Source: Frigidibacter mobilis
GTDB lineage: Bacteria; Pseudomonadota; Alphaproteobacteria; Rhodobacterales; Rhodobacteraceae
Length of the DNA stretch: 64,000 nt
NCBI RefSeq assembly: GCF_001620265.1
Contig: NZ_CP012661.1
Span: 2,914,001 to 2,978,000, forward strand
Direction of reading: 5' to 3'
Part shown: in pieces, positions 1 through 9,900 of the stretch
Layout of the letters: every line of letters starts with the position of its first letter
How positions within the stretch are numbered: position 1 is the first letter of the stretch
The notes under the pieces: generated by a model
Databases searched by the model: none
Seen by the model: the letters and a program-made list of their open reading frames with translations, nothing else
Told to the model about the DNA's origin: nothing
Position numbers and translations under genes: made by a program

Positions 1-440
1 GATCTTGCGGTAGCCGGTGCAGCGGCACAGCACGCCGCCAAGCGCGGCCTCTGCCTCGGCCTCGGTCGGTCGGGGACTTGCTCCAGCAGCGTGGCGGCAG
101 CGGCCAGCATTCCGGGCGTGCAGATCCCGCATTGCGCCGCGCCGTGGCGCAGGAAGGCCGATTGCAGGCGCGACAGGACCTCCCCGTCGCCGAGCCCCTC
201 GACCGTCGTCACCCGCGCCCCCGCCAGCCGCCCCACCGGCGTCAGACAGGCGCAGACAGCCGCGCCATCGACGATCACCGTGCAGGCGCCGCAATCGCCC
301 GCATCACAGCCGATCTTGGTGCCGCGCAGCCCTGCCTCCTCGCGCAGGAAATCCGACAGGCGCCGCGAGGGATCGCCCGCCACCGGCAGCGCGCGGCCAT
401 TGACGGTGATCGTTGGGGTCACGCGGCCGGGCTGGTTCAT
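1..440 (-). CDS. Xanthine-dehydrogenase-type [2Fe-2S] subunit (partial, frameshifted)
   Basis: Small iron-sulfur subunit of a molybdenum hydroxylase (CoxS/XdhA type), passing electrons between the molybdopterin and FAD subunits. The ATG at 440 overlaps the stop of the upstream FAD-subunit gene as ATGA. The N-terminal plant-type ferredoxin domain has Cys45, Cys50, Cys53 and Cys65 in GCDAGDCGAC and the following VCAC. The second domain shows QCGIC (C104, C107), and a CRCTGYRK stretch at the window edge. That last stretch is one frame away from the start: a single base is missing near 60-66, after residues QVPDRP. The gene continues past position 1, so the C-terminus and any fusion to the molybdopterin subunit are unseen. 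The substrate is unknown; the family includes xanthine, CO, isoquinoline and aldehyde oxidases. Confidence 0.85.
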   Translation of the reverse strand, partial: MNQPGRVTPTITVNGRALPVAGDPSRRLSDFLREEAGLRGTKIGCDAGDCGACTVIVDGAAVCACLTPVGRLAGARVTTVEGLGDGEVLSRLQSAFLRHGAAQCGICTPGMLAAAATLLEQVPDRPRPRQRPRLAACCAAAPATAR

Positions 441-1296
441 GCGGTCTCCTCCACAGGCAGCGCCCGTGCGACCGCCCGGCGCAGCAGCACGAGGGCGGCG
501 TCCGCACGATATTCCGCGCTGCCGCGGATATCGGCGATGGGCGAGAGCGCGGCGGCGACCCCGGCTTCGGAGATCCGCCCCGCCGCCTCGGCCAGCGGCG
601 CGCCGATCAGCGCCGCCTCAACCAGCGGCAGGCGGCAGGCAACGGCGCTGCAGGCGCCCACGGCCAGGGCCGCCTCGGCCACCCGCCCCCGCTCGGCCAC
701 GATCCGCACCGCGACCATTGCAATCGAGATTACCAGCCAGGCCCGCGCCCCCAGCTTGACGAAGGCCGAGCTGCCCGCCAGCGCCGGGCCGGGACATGCA
801 CTGCGGTCAGCAGTTCATCCGGCGCCCGTACCGTCTTCCGCACCCCCAGCACGAACCCTGCCAGCGGCAGCCGCCGCACGCCGCGCACCGAGGCAAGCTC
901 CACCTCCGCCCCCAGCACCATGAGCGGCGGCATCCCGTCGGCGGCGGGCGAGGCGTTGCACAGGTTGCCACCAAGCGTGCCGGCATTCTGGATCTGCCGC
1001 CCGCCGACCAGCCGCGCCGCCTGTTGCAAGGCGGCCAGCGCGGGCGGCAGATCGGCTTCGGCAAGCGCCGTCCATGTCGTACCCGTGCCGATGCGCAGCC
1101 CCTGCGGCCCGGCGGTGATGCCCGTCAGCCCCTCCAGCGCCGAGATGTCCAGCAGCGGCCCCGCCAACCGCTGCGCCTGCGTCGCAGGGTAAAGATCTGT
1201 CCCGCCCGCCAGAACGGTTCGGGGGCCCGCAGCCAGCAGCGCCAGCGCTTCGGGCAGCGTGGTCGGGCGGGCGTAATCGCTGATCGCTTCCGTCAT
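437..1296 (-). pseudogene. Xanthine-dehydrogenase-type FAD-binding subunit, frameshifted
   Basis: FAD-binding medium subunit (CoxM/XdhB type) of the same molybdenum hydroxylase. The N-terminal part carries the FAD-binding signatures VLAGGTDLYP and the QNAGTLGGNLCNASPAADG stretch; the downstream part has FVKLGARAWLVISIAMVAV followed by the CO-dehydrogenase flavoprotein C-terminal domain. The two parts lie in different frames. Inserting one base near 785-788, in a GC-rich run, gives a continuous protein of 286 residues, a normal family length. The ATG at 1296 was chosen over an upstream TTG because homology-like sequence starts there. It ends with an ATGA overlap onto the iron-sulfur subunit. 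It may be an intact gene with a sequencing error, or genuinely inactivated. Confidence 0.8.
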
Positions 1297-1432
1297 GGCC
1301 GGCCCGAATCCCCGTGGATGAAAGGCGTGCTGCGCAGGGTGCAATTCGTATGTATAGAAACGAGATTGCGGCGCCCGCCCGCCCCTGTCAACAACCTTGC
1401 ACGGCAGCGACGCGGCCTGTATCCCCGGGCAG

Positions 1433-1855
1433 GTGGAAAGCCAAGATAAACCCTATGTGCTGGAAGATCAGGTGGGATTCGTGCTGCGCCGCGCGAACCA
1501 GCGGCACCTTGCGATCTTTGCCGAGGCGATCCCCGGCCTGACCACGACGCAGTTCACCGTTCTGGTCCGCCTGCACGAGCTGGGGCCGCTGTCGCAGAAC
1601 CATCTGGGGCGCGTCACGGCGATGGACGGCGCCACCATCAAGGGCGTGGTGGACCGGCTGGCGCGGCAGGGGCTTGTCGCCACCGCGCCCGATCCGGGCG
1701 ACCGCCGCCGCCTGACCGTCAGCCTGACAGAGTCCGGCGCCGCTGCCTTTGCCGCCAACCGCGGGGCGGCGCTGGAGGTGTCGCGCCGCACGCTGGCACC
1801 GCTGAGCGCGGCGGAACAGGCGCGGTTCCTTGACCTGTTGAACAAGCTGGCCTGA
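1433..1855 (+). CDS. MarR family transcriptional regulator
   Basis: Winged-helix MarR-type regulator of 140 residues, divergent from the molybdenum hydroxylase genes and so a candidate local regulator. The winged-helix core includes the recognition region LGRVTAMDGATIKGVVDRL and the wing with DPGDRRRLTVSLTESG, the usual D-x-R-(R/A) signature. A GTG at 1433 is the preferred start, giving MESQDKPYVLEDQVGFVLRR, typical of the family N-terminus; a TTG at 1397 would add 12 unconvincing residues. No cysteine-based sensing motif stands out, so a small-molecule ligand is more likely than redox sensing. The ligand is unknown. Confidence 0.85.
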   Translation: MESQDKPYVLEDQVGFVLRRANQRHLAIFAEAIPGLTTTQFTVLVRLHELGPLSQNHLGRVTAMDGATIKGVVDRLARQGLVATAPDPGDRRRLTVSLTESGAAAFAANRGAALEVSRRTLAPLSAAEQARFLDLLNKLA

Positions 1856-1861
1856 GCGGGC

Positions 1862-2686
1862 CTATTTCGCAGCGACGGTGATCGCGGTGCCCCAGGGGTC
1901 CTGCAGTGCAAGCCGGGTGTCCGGGCTCACGCCGGCACGGGCGGCAATGGCCGCCAGCTCTGCCGGATCCGCACGCAGCACCACTTCAGCCAGCCCGGTG
2001 CTGCCCGGACTGCGACGCCCTGCCCCGCGGCTGTTCCAGATATTGGTGCCGAAGTGATGGTGATAGCCGCCGGCGCCGAAGAAATTCGCGCCCGGATAGC
2101 GGACGGTCAGCGCCATCCCCAAGGTCTCGCCATAGAATCCCTCGGTCGCCTCCAGCCCGCCGACCTGCAGGTGGACATGGCCGACGACCGAGCCATCGGG
2201 GATACCGGCCCACCGACTGCCCTCGACCGCAGCAAGAACTCCGTCATAATCCATCGGGTCACTGGCCATCTGCAGGCCGGCGGCCGTTCGCGGCCAGTCG
2301 GCGCGGGGGCGGTCGGCATAGACCTCGATCCCGTTGCCCTCGGGGTCGGCAAGATAGATCGCCTCGCTGACCAGATGGTCCGAGGCGCCCTGCAGCCGCA
2401 AGCCGGTATCGGCGGCATGGATCAGCCAGCGGCCCAGATCGGCGCGGGCGGGCAGCAGGAAGGCGGTGTGGAACAGCCCTGCCTCGCGCGGCGAGCCGCG
2501 GCGCGAGGCAGGATCGCGGCGCAGCTCCAGCAGGGTACGGGTTCCGGTGCCAAGCTGCAGGGTCTCGCCATCCTGCGACAGCGGCTCAAGCCCGAGCGCC
2601 GTGCGGTAGAAGTCGGCGACGGTGCCAAGGTCACGCACGGTCAGCGCGACATGGCCGATTTCCAAGGGGGCATCACTGGTGGCCAT
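1862..2686 (-). CDS. VOC family protein, catechol-2,3-dioxygenase-like
   Basis: Two tandem vicinal-oxygen-chelate (glyoxalase/bleomycin-resistance/dioxygenase) modules in 274 residues, roughly 7-125 and 165-273. Each begins with the characteristic metal-ligand histidine in GHVALTVRDL (His12) or GHVHLQVGG, and module 1 has the DPEGNGIEVYADRPR strand typical of ring-cleavage-like VOC proteins related to Bacillus CatE. The extradiol-type chemistry is inferred from the family only; the real substrate cannot be read from sequence. It ends 6 bp from the stop of the convergent MarR gene. Confidence 0.85.
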   Translation of the reverse strand: MATSDAPLEIGHVALTVRDLGTVADFYRTALGLEPLSQDGETLQLGTGTRTLLELRRDPASRRGSPREAGLFHTAFLLPARADLGRWLIHAADTGLRLQGASDHLVSEAIYLADPEGNGIEVYADRPRADWPRTAAGLQMASDPMDYDGVLAAVEGSRWAGIPDGSVVGHVHLQVGGLEATEGFYGETLGMALTVRYPGANFFGAGGYHHHFGTNIWNSRGAGRRSPGSTGLAEVVLRADPAELAAIAARAGVSPDTRLALQDPWGTAITVAAK

Positions 2687-2872
2687 AGCGGCTCTCCCAA
2701 ATCATCAATTGCTTCGGTGACAACAATGGGGACCGCCGCTGCGGTTTGAAATTGCACATTCAGGACCATACCCTCCCACATTTGGGCAGACTCGGGCGGC
2801 AGAGCCAGACGCGCCCTTGACAGGGTCAGCCGCCAGGCGGCCAATCGGCGGGCGAACAGGGACGGGAAAAAG

Positions 2873-3607
2873 ATGCGGATCTGCATATTGGAATGCGACC
2901 GGCCGGATGCCGGCTTTGCGGCGCGGCACGGCAGCTATGCCGACATGTTCGCGCGCTGGCTGGCCCCGGCGCTGCCCGAGGCAGCATTCACCGTGCATGA
3001 CGTGACAGCGCCGGGCCCGCTGCCGGACCCTGCCGCGCAGGACGGGTTCCTAGTGACCGGATCGCGCGCCGGGGTCTATGACCGGCTGGACTGGATGGGG
3101 CCGCTGGTGGCGCTGCTGCACGACCTGCGGGACCGGGAGGTGCCGGTGACCGGCATCTGCTTTGGCCATCAGATCATGGCGGCGGCCTATGGCGGGCGGG
3201 TGGAGAAATCGGCGGCGGGCTGGGTGATCGGCCGCCACGAGCACCTTCCCACCCCGGCCGGCGCGGCGCTGTGGGGCGATCAGCCCTTTGCCAGCCTCTC
3301 GTTCCATCAGGATCAGGTGGTGGCGCTGCCGCCGGGGGCCGAGGTGCTGGCGGCAAATGCACTGTCGCCTATCGGCGGGCTTGCCTATCCGTTCCCGGCG
3401 CTGTCGGTACAGTTCCACCCCGAGTTCCTGCCCGCGCATGTCACGGATACGTTCGAGGGGCCCGATGGGGGCATGGTGGCACCGGCCGTTCAGCATGCGG
3501 CCCGCGCGTCATTGCCGGGCGGGCTGGACGGGGCGCGCATCGCCGCGGGGGTCGCGCGCTTCTACCGCCGCCCCGCAGCCGCCGCCCGCTTCAGCCAAGC
3601 GGGATGA
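2873..3607 (+). CDS. Class I glutamine amidotransferase family protein
   Basis: Stand-alone type 1 glutamine amidotransferase of 244 residues. The catalytic triad is visible: nucleophile Cys96 in GICFGHQ and His182/Glu184 in FHPEF. No synthetase partner domain is fused, as in the GuaA-like/YLR126C-type amidotransferases that either partner with another protein or hydrolyse gamma-glutamyl compounds. Its 3' end overlaps the convergent transglutaminase gene by 17 bp. Being next to a predicted amidoligase operon is suggestive, but the opposite orientation argues against co-transcription. Confidence 0.85.
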   Translation: MRICILECDRPDAGFAARHGSYADMFARWLAPALPEAAFTVHDVTAPGPLPDPAAQDGFLVTGSRAGVYDRLDWMGPLVALLHDLRDREVPVTGICFGHQIMAAAYGGRVEKSAAGWVIGRHEHLPTPAGAALWGDQPFASLSFHQDQVVALPPGAEVLAANALSPIGGLAYPFPALSVQFHPEFLPAHVTDTFEGPDGGMVAPAVQHAARASLPGGLDGARIAAGVARFYRRPAAAARFSQAG

Positions 3608-4469
3608 CATCGACGCTGTGGCCGCTGGCGCTGCGGCCCGCGGTGCGCAGCACGCCCTTGACCGGGGCGACATCGTCATAATCGCGGCCCACCGCCACCA
3701 CGATGTGATCGCTGCCCACCATCAGGTCATTGGTCGGATCGAACTCCACCCAGCCGCCTTCCACCCCGCACCAGGCGCGCACCCAGGCATGCATCGCGTC
3801 GGCACCCGCCAGCCGCTCCTCGCCCTCGGGTGGGCTGGTGCGCAGATAGCCGCTGACATAGCCGGCGGGGATGCCGATGCCGCGCAGGCAGGCGATCATG
3901 ATATGGCTGAAATCCTGGCACACGCCGTGGCGCGCCGCGAAGGCCTCGGACGGGTCGGTGTCGACGGTGGTTGCTGTGGCGTCGAAGCGCATGTCGCGGT
4001 AGAGCGCCCCGCCAAGCGCCTGCACCACCGCCAGCGTGGTCGCGCCCCTGGCCAGATGATCGCGGGCATAGGCGGTCATCGCCGCCGTAGGGCGCACACG
4101 CTCGGAGGGGCCAAGAAAGTGGTGCGGGGCGGCGGGGCCGAGGTCGTCATAGTCATAAAGCTCTTCCGCCAGCCGCTTCAGCGGCGGTGACAGGTCCAGC
4201 GCCGGGGCCTGCGCGATCCGCTCCACCCGCGCCTGCACGCGGAAGCTGGCGCTGCGAGTGGCATCGCGGAAGGCGACTTCCGTCACCGGATTGCCGAAGA
4301 AATCCAGCCGGTCGATCCGCTCTGCCGCGACGGGCGCGGTGGTCAATGCGCCCGCAATCAGCCGCTGCGCGCCCGGCACCGTCACCGGCAACAGCCGCAG
4401 CAGGGTGCGCCCCAGGCCCGAGGGCTGGTTGTAGGCATAGTCGATGCTGGCGGTGATGTCGTAGAGCAT
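3591..4469 (-). CDS. Transglutaminase-like protease family protein (COG1305 type)
   Basis: Transglutaminase-like thiol protease fold, 292 residues. An N-terminal beta-rich domain (about 1-80) precedes the papain-like catalytic domain with Cys184 (HGVCQDFSH), His227 (DAMHAWVRAW) and Asp244 (EFDPTNDLM). This family usually hydrolyses or transfers at amide bonds. It is the last gene of the minus-strand DUF2126 / ATP-grasp / alpha-E operon, where it is thought to process whatever peptide-like product the amidoligases make. The ATG at 4469 is used; upstream in-frame codons lack family similarity. Cytosolic: no signal peptide or membrane segment. Confidence 0.88.
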   Translation of the reverse strand: MLYDITASIDYAYNQPSGLGRTLLRLLPVTVPGAQRLIAGALTTAPVAAERIDRLDFFGNPVTEVAFRDATRSASFRVQARVERIAQAPALDLSPPLKRLAEELYDYDDLGPAAPHHFLGPSERVRPTAAMTAYARDHLARGATTLAVVQALGGALYRDMRFDATATTVDTDPSEAFAARHGVCQDFSHIMIACLRGIGIPAGYVSGYLRTSPPEGEERLAGADAMHAWVRAWCGVEGGWVEFDPTNDLMVGSDHIVVAVGRDYDDVAPVKGVLRTAGRSASGHSVDVIPLG

Positions 4470-4512
4470 GGGGGCCGCCTTGGATCCTTGCGGAGGGGTC
4501 CGCACACCTTAC

Positions 4513-5574
4513 TTACCCGAAATATGTCTCGGCGATCAGCCCCGAAAGTCCGGCCGTGGCGATCCGCAGCTTCAGCAGGCCGTCGGTGGTCAACTCGTCC
4601 GGTGACAGCACGGCAAGCCCGGTATGCAGCTCCAACACCCGGCGCGGCAGCTGCGGCATCGGGCCGGCGGCGTCACTGCCCGGCAGTTTGGCGATCTGGT
4701 TGCGGATCTCGCTGAGCTGGAAAAAGATCGCGCGGGGATTGCGGTCGTCCAGCGCCAGAAGGTCGATCACCGTGGCGCGGTTGGTGGCAACGGTATAGCG
4801 GCGGCGATGGGTCATCAGGCTGTCGCCGACCTCGACCGCCAGATCCAGTGCGCCCTCGGGCGCCTTGGCATCAGCAAAGGTCGCCAGCGTCCAGGACATC
4901 GAATTCGCCCGCTCCAGCGCGCGGCCAAGGGTCAGGAACCGCCAGCCGGTGAAGCGATACATGTTCTCGTGCACCAGCCCCGAGAAGCCGGCGATCTGCC
5001 GCAGGAACTGGCCAAGCGCGCGGGCAGTATCATCGCCTGCATGGTCCGGCCCCGGCATCGCGGCGGCGGCGGCGGCCAGATCGGACAGCGCCATCCAGCC
5101 GTCGGTGGAAAAGCGGTCGCGGACCTTGCCGGCGCAGCTGCGGGCATCGTCCACCCGCTCGGCCAGCGCCTCGGCAATCGGTTGCACCGGATCGAAGCCG
5201 TGCAGGGCCAGGTGCTTGCCCAGGCTCTTGAGCAACGGCCGGTCGGCGGTGCCGCTTTCGGCCAGCCGCAGATGCCAGGCGCGCAGCAGCCGTACCGCGG
5301 TTTCCACCCGCTCGACATAGCGGCCCAGCCAGTAGAGGTTGTCCGCCGCCCGGCTGGGCAGGACGCCGAGTTCCGAGCGGCGGAAGGTCTCGGGCGCGGC
5401 GACGTTAGTATCGGCGGCCACCGGCGCGTCGGAGACGATCCACACATCGGCGACGGAGCCGCCGCGCTGCATGGCAATGGCGCTGGCATCCCTGGTGCGC
5501 CCGATGCGCGCATAGCCGCCGGGCATCACCTGCCAGCCGTCCGGCGTGCGTACGACGAAGGCACGCAGGCTCAT
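4513..5574 (-). CDS. Alpha-E domain protein carrying the C-terminal tail of the ATP-grasp domain
   Basis: 353 residues. From about residue 71 it is the all-helical alpha-E domain (DUF403, COG2307), beginning at LPSRAADNLYWLGRYVERVE. Residues 1-50 (LRAFVVRTPDGWQVMPGG, then SIAMQRGGS-like strands) instead resemble the C-terminal strands of a circularly permuted ATP-grasp domain, which belong to the preceding gene. Its ATG sits in an ATGA overlap with the upstream stop. Most relatives are single fused proteins of about 800 residues; one extra base near 5590 would fuse the two genes into 800 residues. So either a consensus frameshift or a translationally coupled split gene. Predicted partner in an ATP-dependent peptide-bond-forming system. 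Confidence 0.85.
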   Translation of the reverse strand: MSLRAFVVRTPDGWQVMPGGYARIGRTRDASAIAMQRGGSVADVWIVSDAPVAADTNVAAPETFRRSELGVLPSRAADNLYWLGRYVERVETAVRLLRAWHLRLAESGTADRPLLKSLGKHLALHGFDPVQPIAEALAERVDDARSCAGKVRDRFSTDGWMALSDLAAAAAAMPGPDHAGDDTARALGQFLRQIAGFSGLVHENMYRFTGWRFLTLGRALERANSMSWTLATFADAKAPEGALDLAVEVGDSLMTHRRRYTVATNRATVIDLLALDDRNPRAIFFQLSEIRNQIAKLPGSDAAGPMPQLPRRVLELHTGLAVLSPDELTTDGLLKLRIATAGLSGLIAETYFG

Positions 5575-6914
5575 CGGCAGCGGGCGCAGGCGCCCTCGAC
5601 ATAGGCCGGGGTCGTGGACAGCGTCACCGCCTCCTGCCCCACCAGCGCCGGGCCTTCGGCCTTGATCCAGTCGCTGACCGCGGCATGGGCGCCGGGGCGG
5701 AACGCCTTTCCCTGCACGGTGGCGCCATCGGCCTCGAAGGGCAGCCGGTTCGACAGCGCCGGGCCGATCAGCATCCGCTCGGCATTGGCCAGCACATAGG
5801 CGCGCTCCGCCCCCTGCCCGCACCACCAAGTTGCGATGTTGGGCAGTTTCAGCCGCTCGCCCATCAGCACCTCGCAGATCCGCGGCAGGAACGCGAGGAA
5901 GGCGCGTGTTTCCAGCAGGCCCGAGCCAAGCGCATTGACCATCGCCACCTGCCCGGCCCTGAGCGCGCCGACCATCCCCGGCGTGCCGATGCGCGACGAG
6001 GGATCCAGCTCCAGCGGGTCGGCAAAGCGCGCATCGAGCCGGCGCCAGAGCACATCCACCGGCTTCAGTCCCGCCACGGTGCGCACCATCACCGCGCCGT
6101 CCTGCACCACCAGATCCTCGCCCTCCAGCAGCATGAAGCCAAGGTAGCGGGCGATATAGGTATGCTCGAAATAGGTGTCGTTCATCGGCCCGGGGCTGAG
6201 GATGCCGACGCGGGTGCCCTCATCCTGCCGCAGCCCGTTCATCGCATCCCGGAAGCCGCGGAAGAAGGCGGCCAGCCGGTGGACATTGGCGCCCGCGAAG
6301 AAGTCGGTGAACACCCGGCTGGTCGCCACCCGGTTTTCCAGCGCGAAGCCGGCGCCCGAAGGCGCCTGCGTGCGATCCCCCAGCACGAACCACGATCCGT
6401 CGGGGCTGCGGCCGATCTCGAAGGCGAGGAAATGCAGGAAATGCCCGCCGCGCGGCACCACACCCACCATCGGGCGCAGCCATTCGGGATTCTGCGCCAC
6501 CAGCTGCGCCGGAAGGTGCCCGCCCGCGACCAGCTTGTTGGGGCCATAAAGGTCAGCCGCGACCTTCTCCAGCAATTCGGCGCGCTGCACGAGGCCGGCG
6601 GAAATCTCGTTCCATTCCGTTTCATGCACGATCACCGGCACATGGCTCAGCGGCCAGGACCGCTCGTCGGATCCGCTTTCCGCATAAAGCCGGTAGAACA
6701 CCCCCGCATCGTGCAGATACTGGTCACCGCGGGCAAAGCGCGCCGCCACCGTCTCGCGCGGCAGCCGGCCCAGATGCTGCACGAAGGGCCGCCAGACCGG
6801 GCGCATCTCGCCCTTGGCATCGACCAGTTCGTCCGCCACACCCGCATACCGTTCGTAGCCGCGCAGAAGCGCGGCCACGGGATCGGCAGGCGGCGTGGCG
6901 ATCCGGCCTGTCAT
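5571..6914 (-). CDS. Circularly permuted ATP-grasp protein (COG2308, DUF404/DUF407)
   Basis: Circularly permuted type 2 ATP-grasp ligase of 447 residues, expected to form an amide bond using ATP through an acyl-phosphate. Recognisable stretches include NEISAGLVQRAELLEK, DLYGPNKLVAGGHLP, FVLGDRTQAPSGAGFALENR, ILSPGPMNDTYFEHTYIAR and the nucleotide-binding region LPNIATWWCGQ. The open frame ends as EGACARCR just before the family's C-terminal strands, which continue in the next frame in the downstream alpha-E gene (see 5574). The start at 6914 lies 2 bp after the stop of the DUF2126 gene, so the genes are probably co-transcribed. Confidence 0.88.
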   Translation of the reverse strand: MTGRIATPPADPVAALLRGYERYAGVADELVDAKGEMRPVWRPFVQHLGRLPRETVAARFARGDQYLHDAGVFYRLYAESGSDERSWPLSHVPVIVHETEWNEISAGLVQRAELLEKVAADLYGPNKLVAGGHLPAQLVAQNPEWLRPMVGVVPRGGHFLHFLAFEIGRSPDGSWFVLGDRTQAPSGAGFALENRVATSRVFTDFFAGANVHRLAAFFRGFRDAMNGLRQDEGTRVGILSPGPMNDTYFEHTYIARYLGFMLLEGEDLVVQDGAVMVRTVAGLKPVDVLWRRLDARFADPLELDPSSRIGTPGMVGALRAGQVAMVNALGSGLLETRAFLAFLPRICEVLMGERLKLPNIATWWCGQGAERAYVLANAERMLIGPALSNRLPFEADGATVQGKAFRPGAHAAVSDWIKAEGPALVGQEAVTLSTTPAYVEGACARCR

Positions 6915-6916
6915 GG

Positions 6917-9900
6917 CTAGAGACCGGCCGGCCGGCGCAGGTCGAGCGTCATCGGGAACTCGGGGTGCGGCACCTCTTCGGCGGGCCAATAGCCGGAGGG
7001 CGTGTGCCCGTTCGGCTCGAACCGCGCCAGACGCCGCGCCTCGGCCTCGTTGCCGTTGACGGGGAAGGTGTCATAGCTGCGCCCCCCCGGATGGGCGACG
7101 TGATAGACGCAGCCGCCAAGCGCATGGCCCGACCAGGTGTCGAACACATCGAAGGTCAGCGGGGCATGGACCGGCACCACCGGATGCAGCGCCGCCGCCG
7201 GTTGCCAGGCCTTGAACCGCACGCCCGCGACCGACACGCCGGCCGTTTCGGTGGGCCGCAGCGGCATCTTGCGCCGGTTGCAGGTGACGGTATAGCGCCC
7301 GGGGTCCGCCGCGGTCAGCTTGACCTGCATCCGTTCGACCGAACTGTCGGTATAGCGCACCGTGCCCCCGATGGCGCCCGTCTCCCCCAGCACATGCCAG
7401 GGCTCCAGCGCCTGCCGCAACTCCAAGTGGACACCCTCATACTCTGCCTCACCGCAGAACGGAAAGCGGAATTCGGCCTGCGCCTTGAACCATGCCGGGT
7501 CGAGATCGAAGCCGTGGCGGCGCAGATCGGCCAGCACGTCGAGGAAATCGACCCACAGGAAATGCGGCAGCATGAAGCGGTCGGCCAGCTGCGTGCCCCA
7601 GCGGGTGAGGGTGCCAGAGGCCGGCGCCTCCCAGAACCGGGCGATCAGCGCGCGGATCAGCAGTTGCTGGGCAAGGCTCATCTTCGCATTGGGTGGCATC
7701 TCGAAGCCGCGGAACTCGACCAGACCCAGCCGCCCGGTGGGGCCATCGGGCGAGAACAGCTTGTCGATGCAGATCTCGGCCCGATGGGTGTTGCCGGTCA
7801 CGTCGGTCAGGATGTTGCGCAGCAGCCGGTCGGTCAGCCAGGGCAGCGGCGGCTGGCCCTGCCAGGGCGCGGGAATCTGCGCCAGCGCGATCTCCAGTTC
7901 ATAGAGCGCGTCATGCCGTGCCTCGTCGATCCGCGGGGCCTGGCTGGTCGGGCCGATGAACAGGCCCGAGAACAGGTAGCTGAGCGAGGGATGCCGGTTC
8001 CAGTGCAGGATCAGGCTGCGCAGCAGGTCGGGCCGGCGCAGGAACGGGCTGTCGTTCGGGGTGTTGCCGCCGACGACGACATGGTTGCCCCCGCCGGTGC
8101 CGGTATGCTTGCCGTCGATCATGAACTTGTCGGCGCCAAGGCGGCTTTGGCGGGCTTCCTCATACACCGCCTCGGTGGTGGCGACGCAATCGTCCCAGCT
8201 GTGGGCCGGATGGATGTTCACCTCGATCACGCCCGGATCGGGGGCGACGCGGATCACGTTCAGCCGCGGATCGTGCGGCGGGGCATAGCCTTCGATATGC
8301 ACCTTCAGGCCCAGCCGTTTCGCCGCAGCCTCGGCTGCGCGCAGCAGGTCGAGGTAATCCTCGACCGACACCACCGGCGGCATGAACACGCAGAGCCGCC
8401 CGTCGCGGGGCTCCACCGACAGCGCGGTGCGGATGAAGCCGTCCACCTCCATCACCGGGCTGCCCTGCGCCACCTGCCAGGCCTGCGGCCCGCTGGGAAT
8501 GAAGCTCGACATCGGTTGCGAGCGGCGGGTGGGATCGACCGGGGTGACGGGCGGCAGCGGGCCGCGTTCCACCGTCGGGTCCACCGGGTTGATGTAGGGG
8601 TATTGCGAGGCCGGAATCCAGGGCAGCGAATCCAGCGGCAGGCGATAGCCGACCGGGCTGTCACCGGGCACCAGGAACATGTAGCCGCGGCGCAGACGCC
8701 ATTTTTCGGTACGCCAGCGCCGACCCGAGGCACGGCCCTGCCAGCTCTGGATCGGCAGCACGAAGCCCGAGGGCTCCGTCAGTCCGCGGTCGAACACCGC
8801 GGCGATGCGGTGGCGTTCTTCCGGGTCCTTCAGTCTGCTGTTCTCGGGCGTGACGTTGGGCGGCAGGTTCGCCTCTTTCACCAGCCATGTCGCGGGGTCT
8901 TCATAGGCGGGCAGGATGCACTCCTCCTCCACCTCCAGCTCTGCCGCGATCTCGCGCAGGAATTCCTGCGCCTGCAGCGCCGTCGCCCCCGCCTGCGCGC
9001 CTTCATCCGCGATCAGGGACGGGTCTTCCCAGACCGGCTGGCCATCCGCGCGCCAGTAGAGCGAGAAGGTCCAGCGCGGCAGGCTTTCGCCCGGATACCA
9101 CTTGCCCTGCCCGTAATGCAGGAAGCCGCCCGGCGCGAAGCGGTTGCGCAAGCGGCGGATCAGCCGGTCGGCGAACATGCGCTTGGTCGGGCCGACGGCG
9201 GCGGTGTTCCATTCGTCCGCCTCGAAGTCGTCGATCGACACGAAGGTCGGCTCGCCCCCCATCGTCAGGCGCACATCGCCCGCGGCCAGATGCTCATCGA
9301 CCTTGCGGCCAAGGGCGTTCAACGCATCCCAGCTGGTCTCCGAAAACGGCTTGGTGATGCGCGGATGCTCCGCGACCCGCGTCACCTTCATGTCGAACCC
9401 GAATTCCACCTCGGCAAAGCTGGCAAGGCCGGAGATCGGGGCGGCATTGCTGTAATGCGGGGTCGCGGCCAGCGGGATGTGGCTTTCGCCGGTCAGCAGA
9501 CCCGAGGTCGGGTCGAGCCCGATCCAGCCCGCGCCGGGCAGGTAGCATTCGACCCAGGCGTGCAGATCGGTGAAGTCCACCTCGGTGCCCGACGGCCCGT
9601 CCAGCGCCTTGAGGTCGGGCGCAAGCTGGATCAGGTAGCCCGACACGAAGCGGGCGGCGAGGCCCAGATGCCGCAGCGCATGGACCAGCAGCCAGCTGGA
9701 ATCGCGGCACGAGGCCAGCTTTTTCTGCAGCGTCTCCTCGGGTGTCTGCACGCCCGGTTCCATGCGGATCACATAGCCGATCTCGCGCGCGACCCTGGCG
9801 TTCAGGCCGACGATGAAATCGACGGTGCGCACCCGCTCGCGCGGCACGCTATCCAGAAACGCCTGCAGCAGCGGGCCGGGGCTTTCCGTCTTGCGATAGA

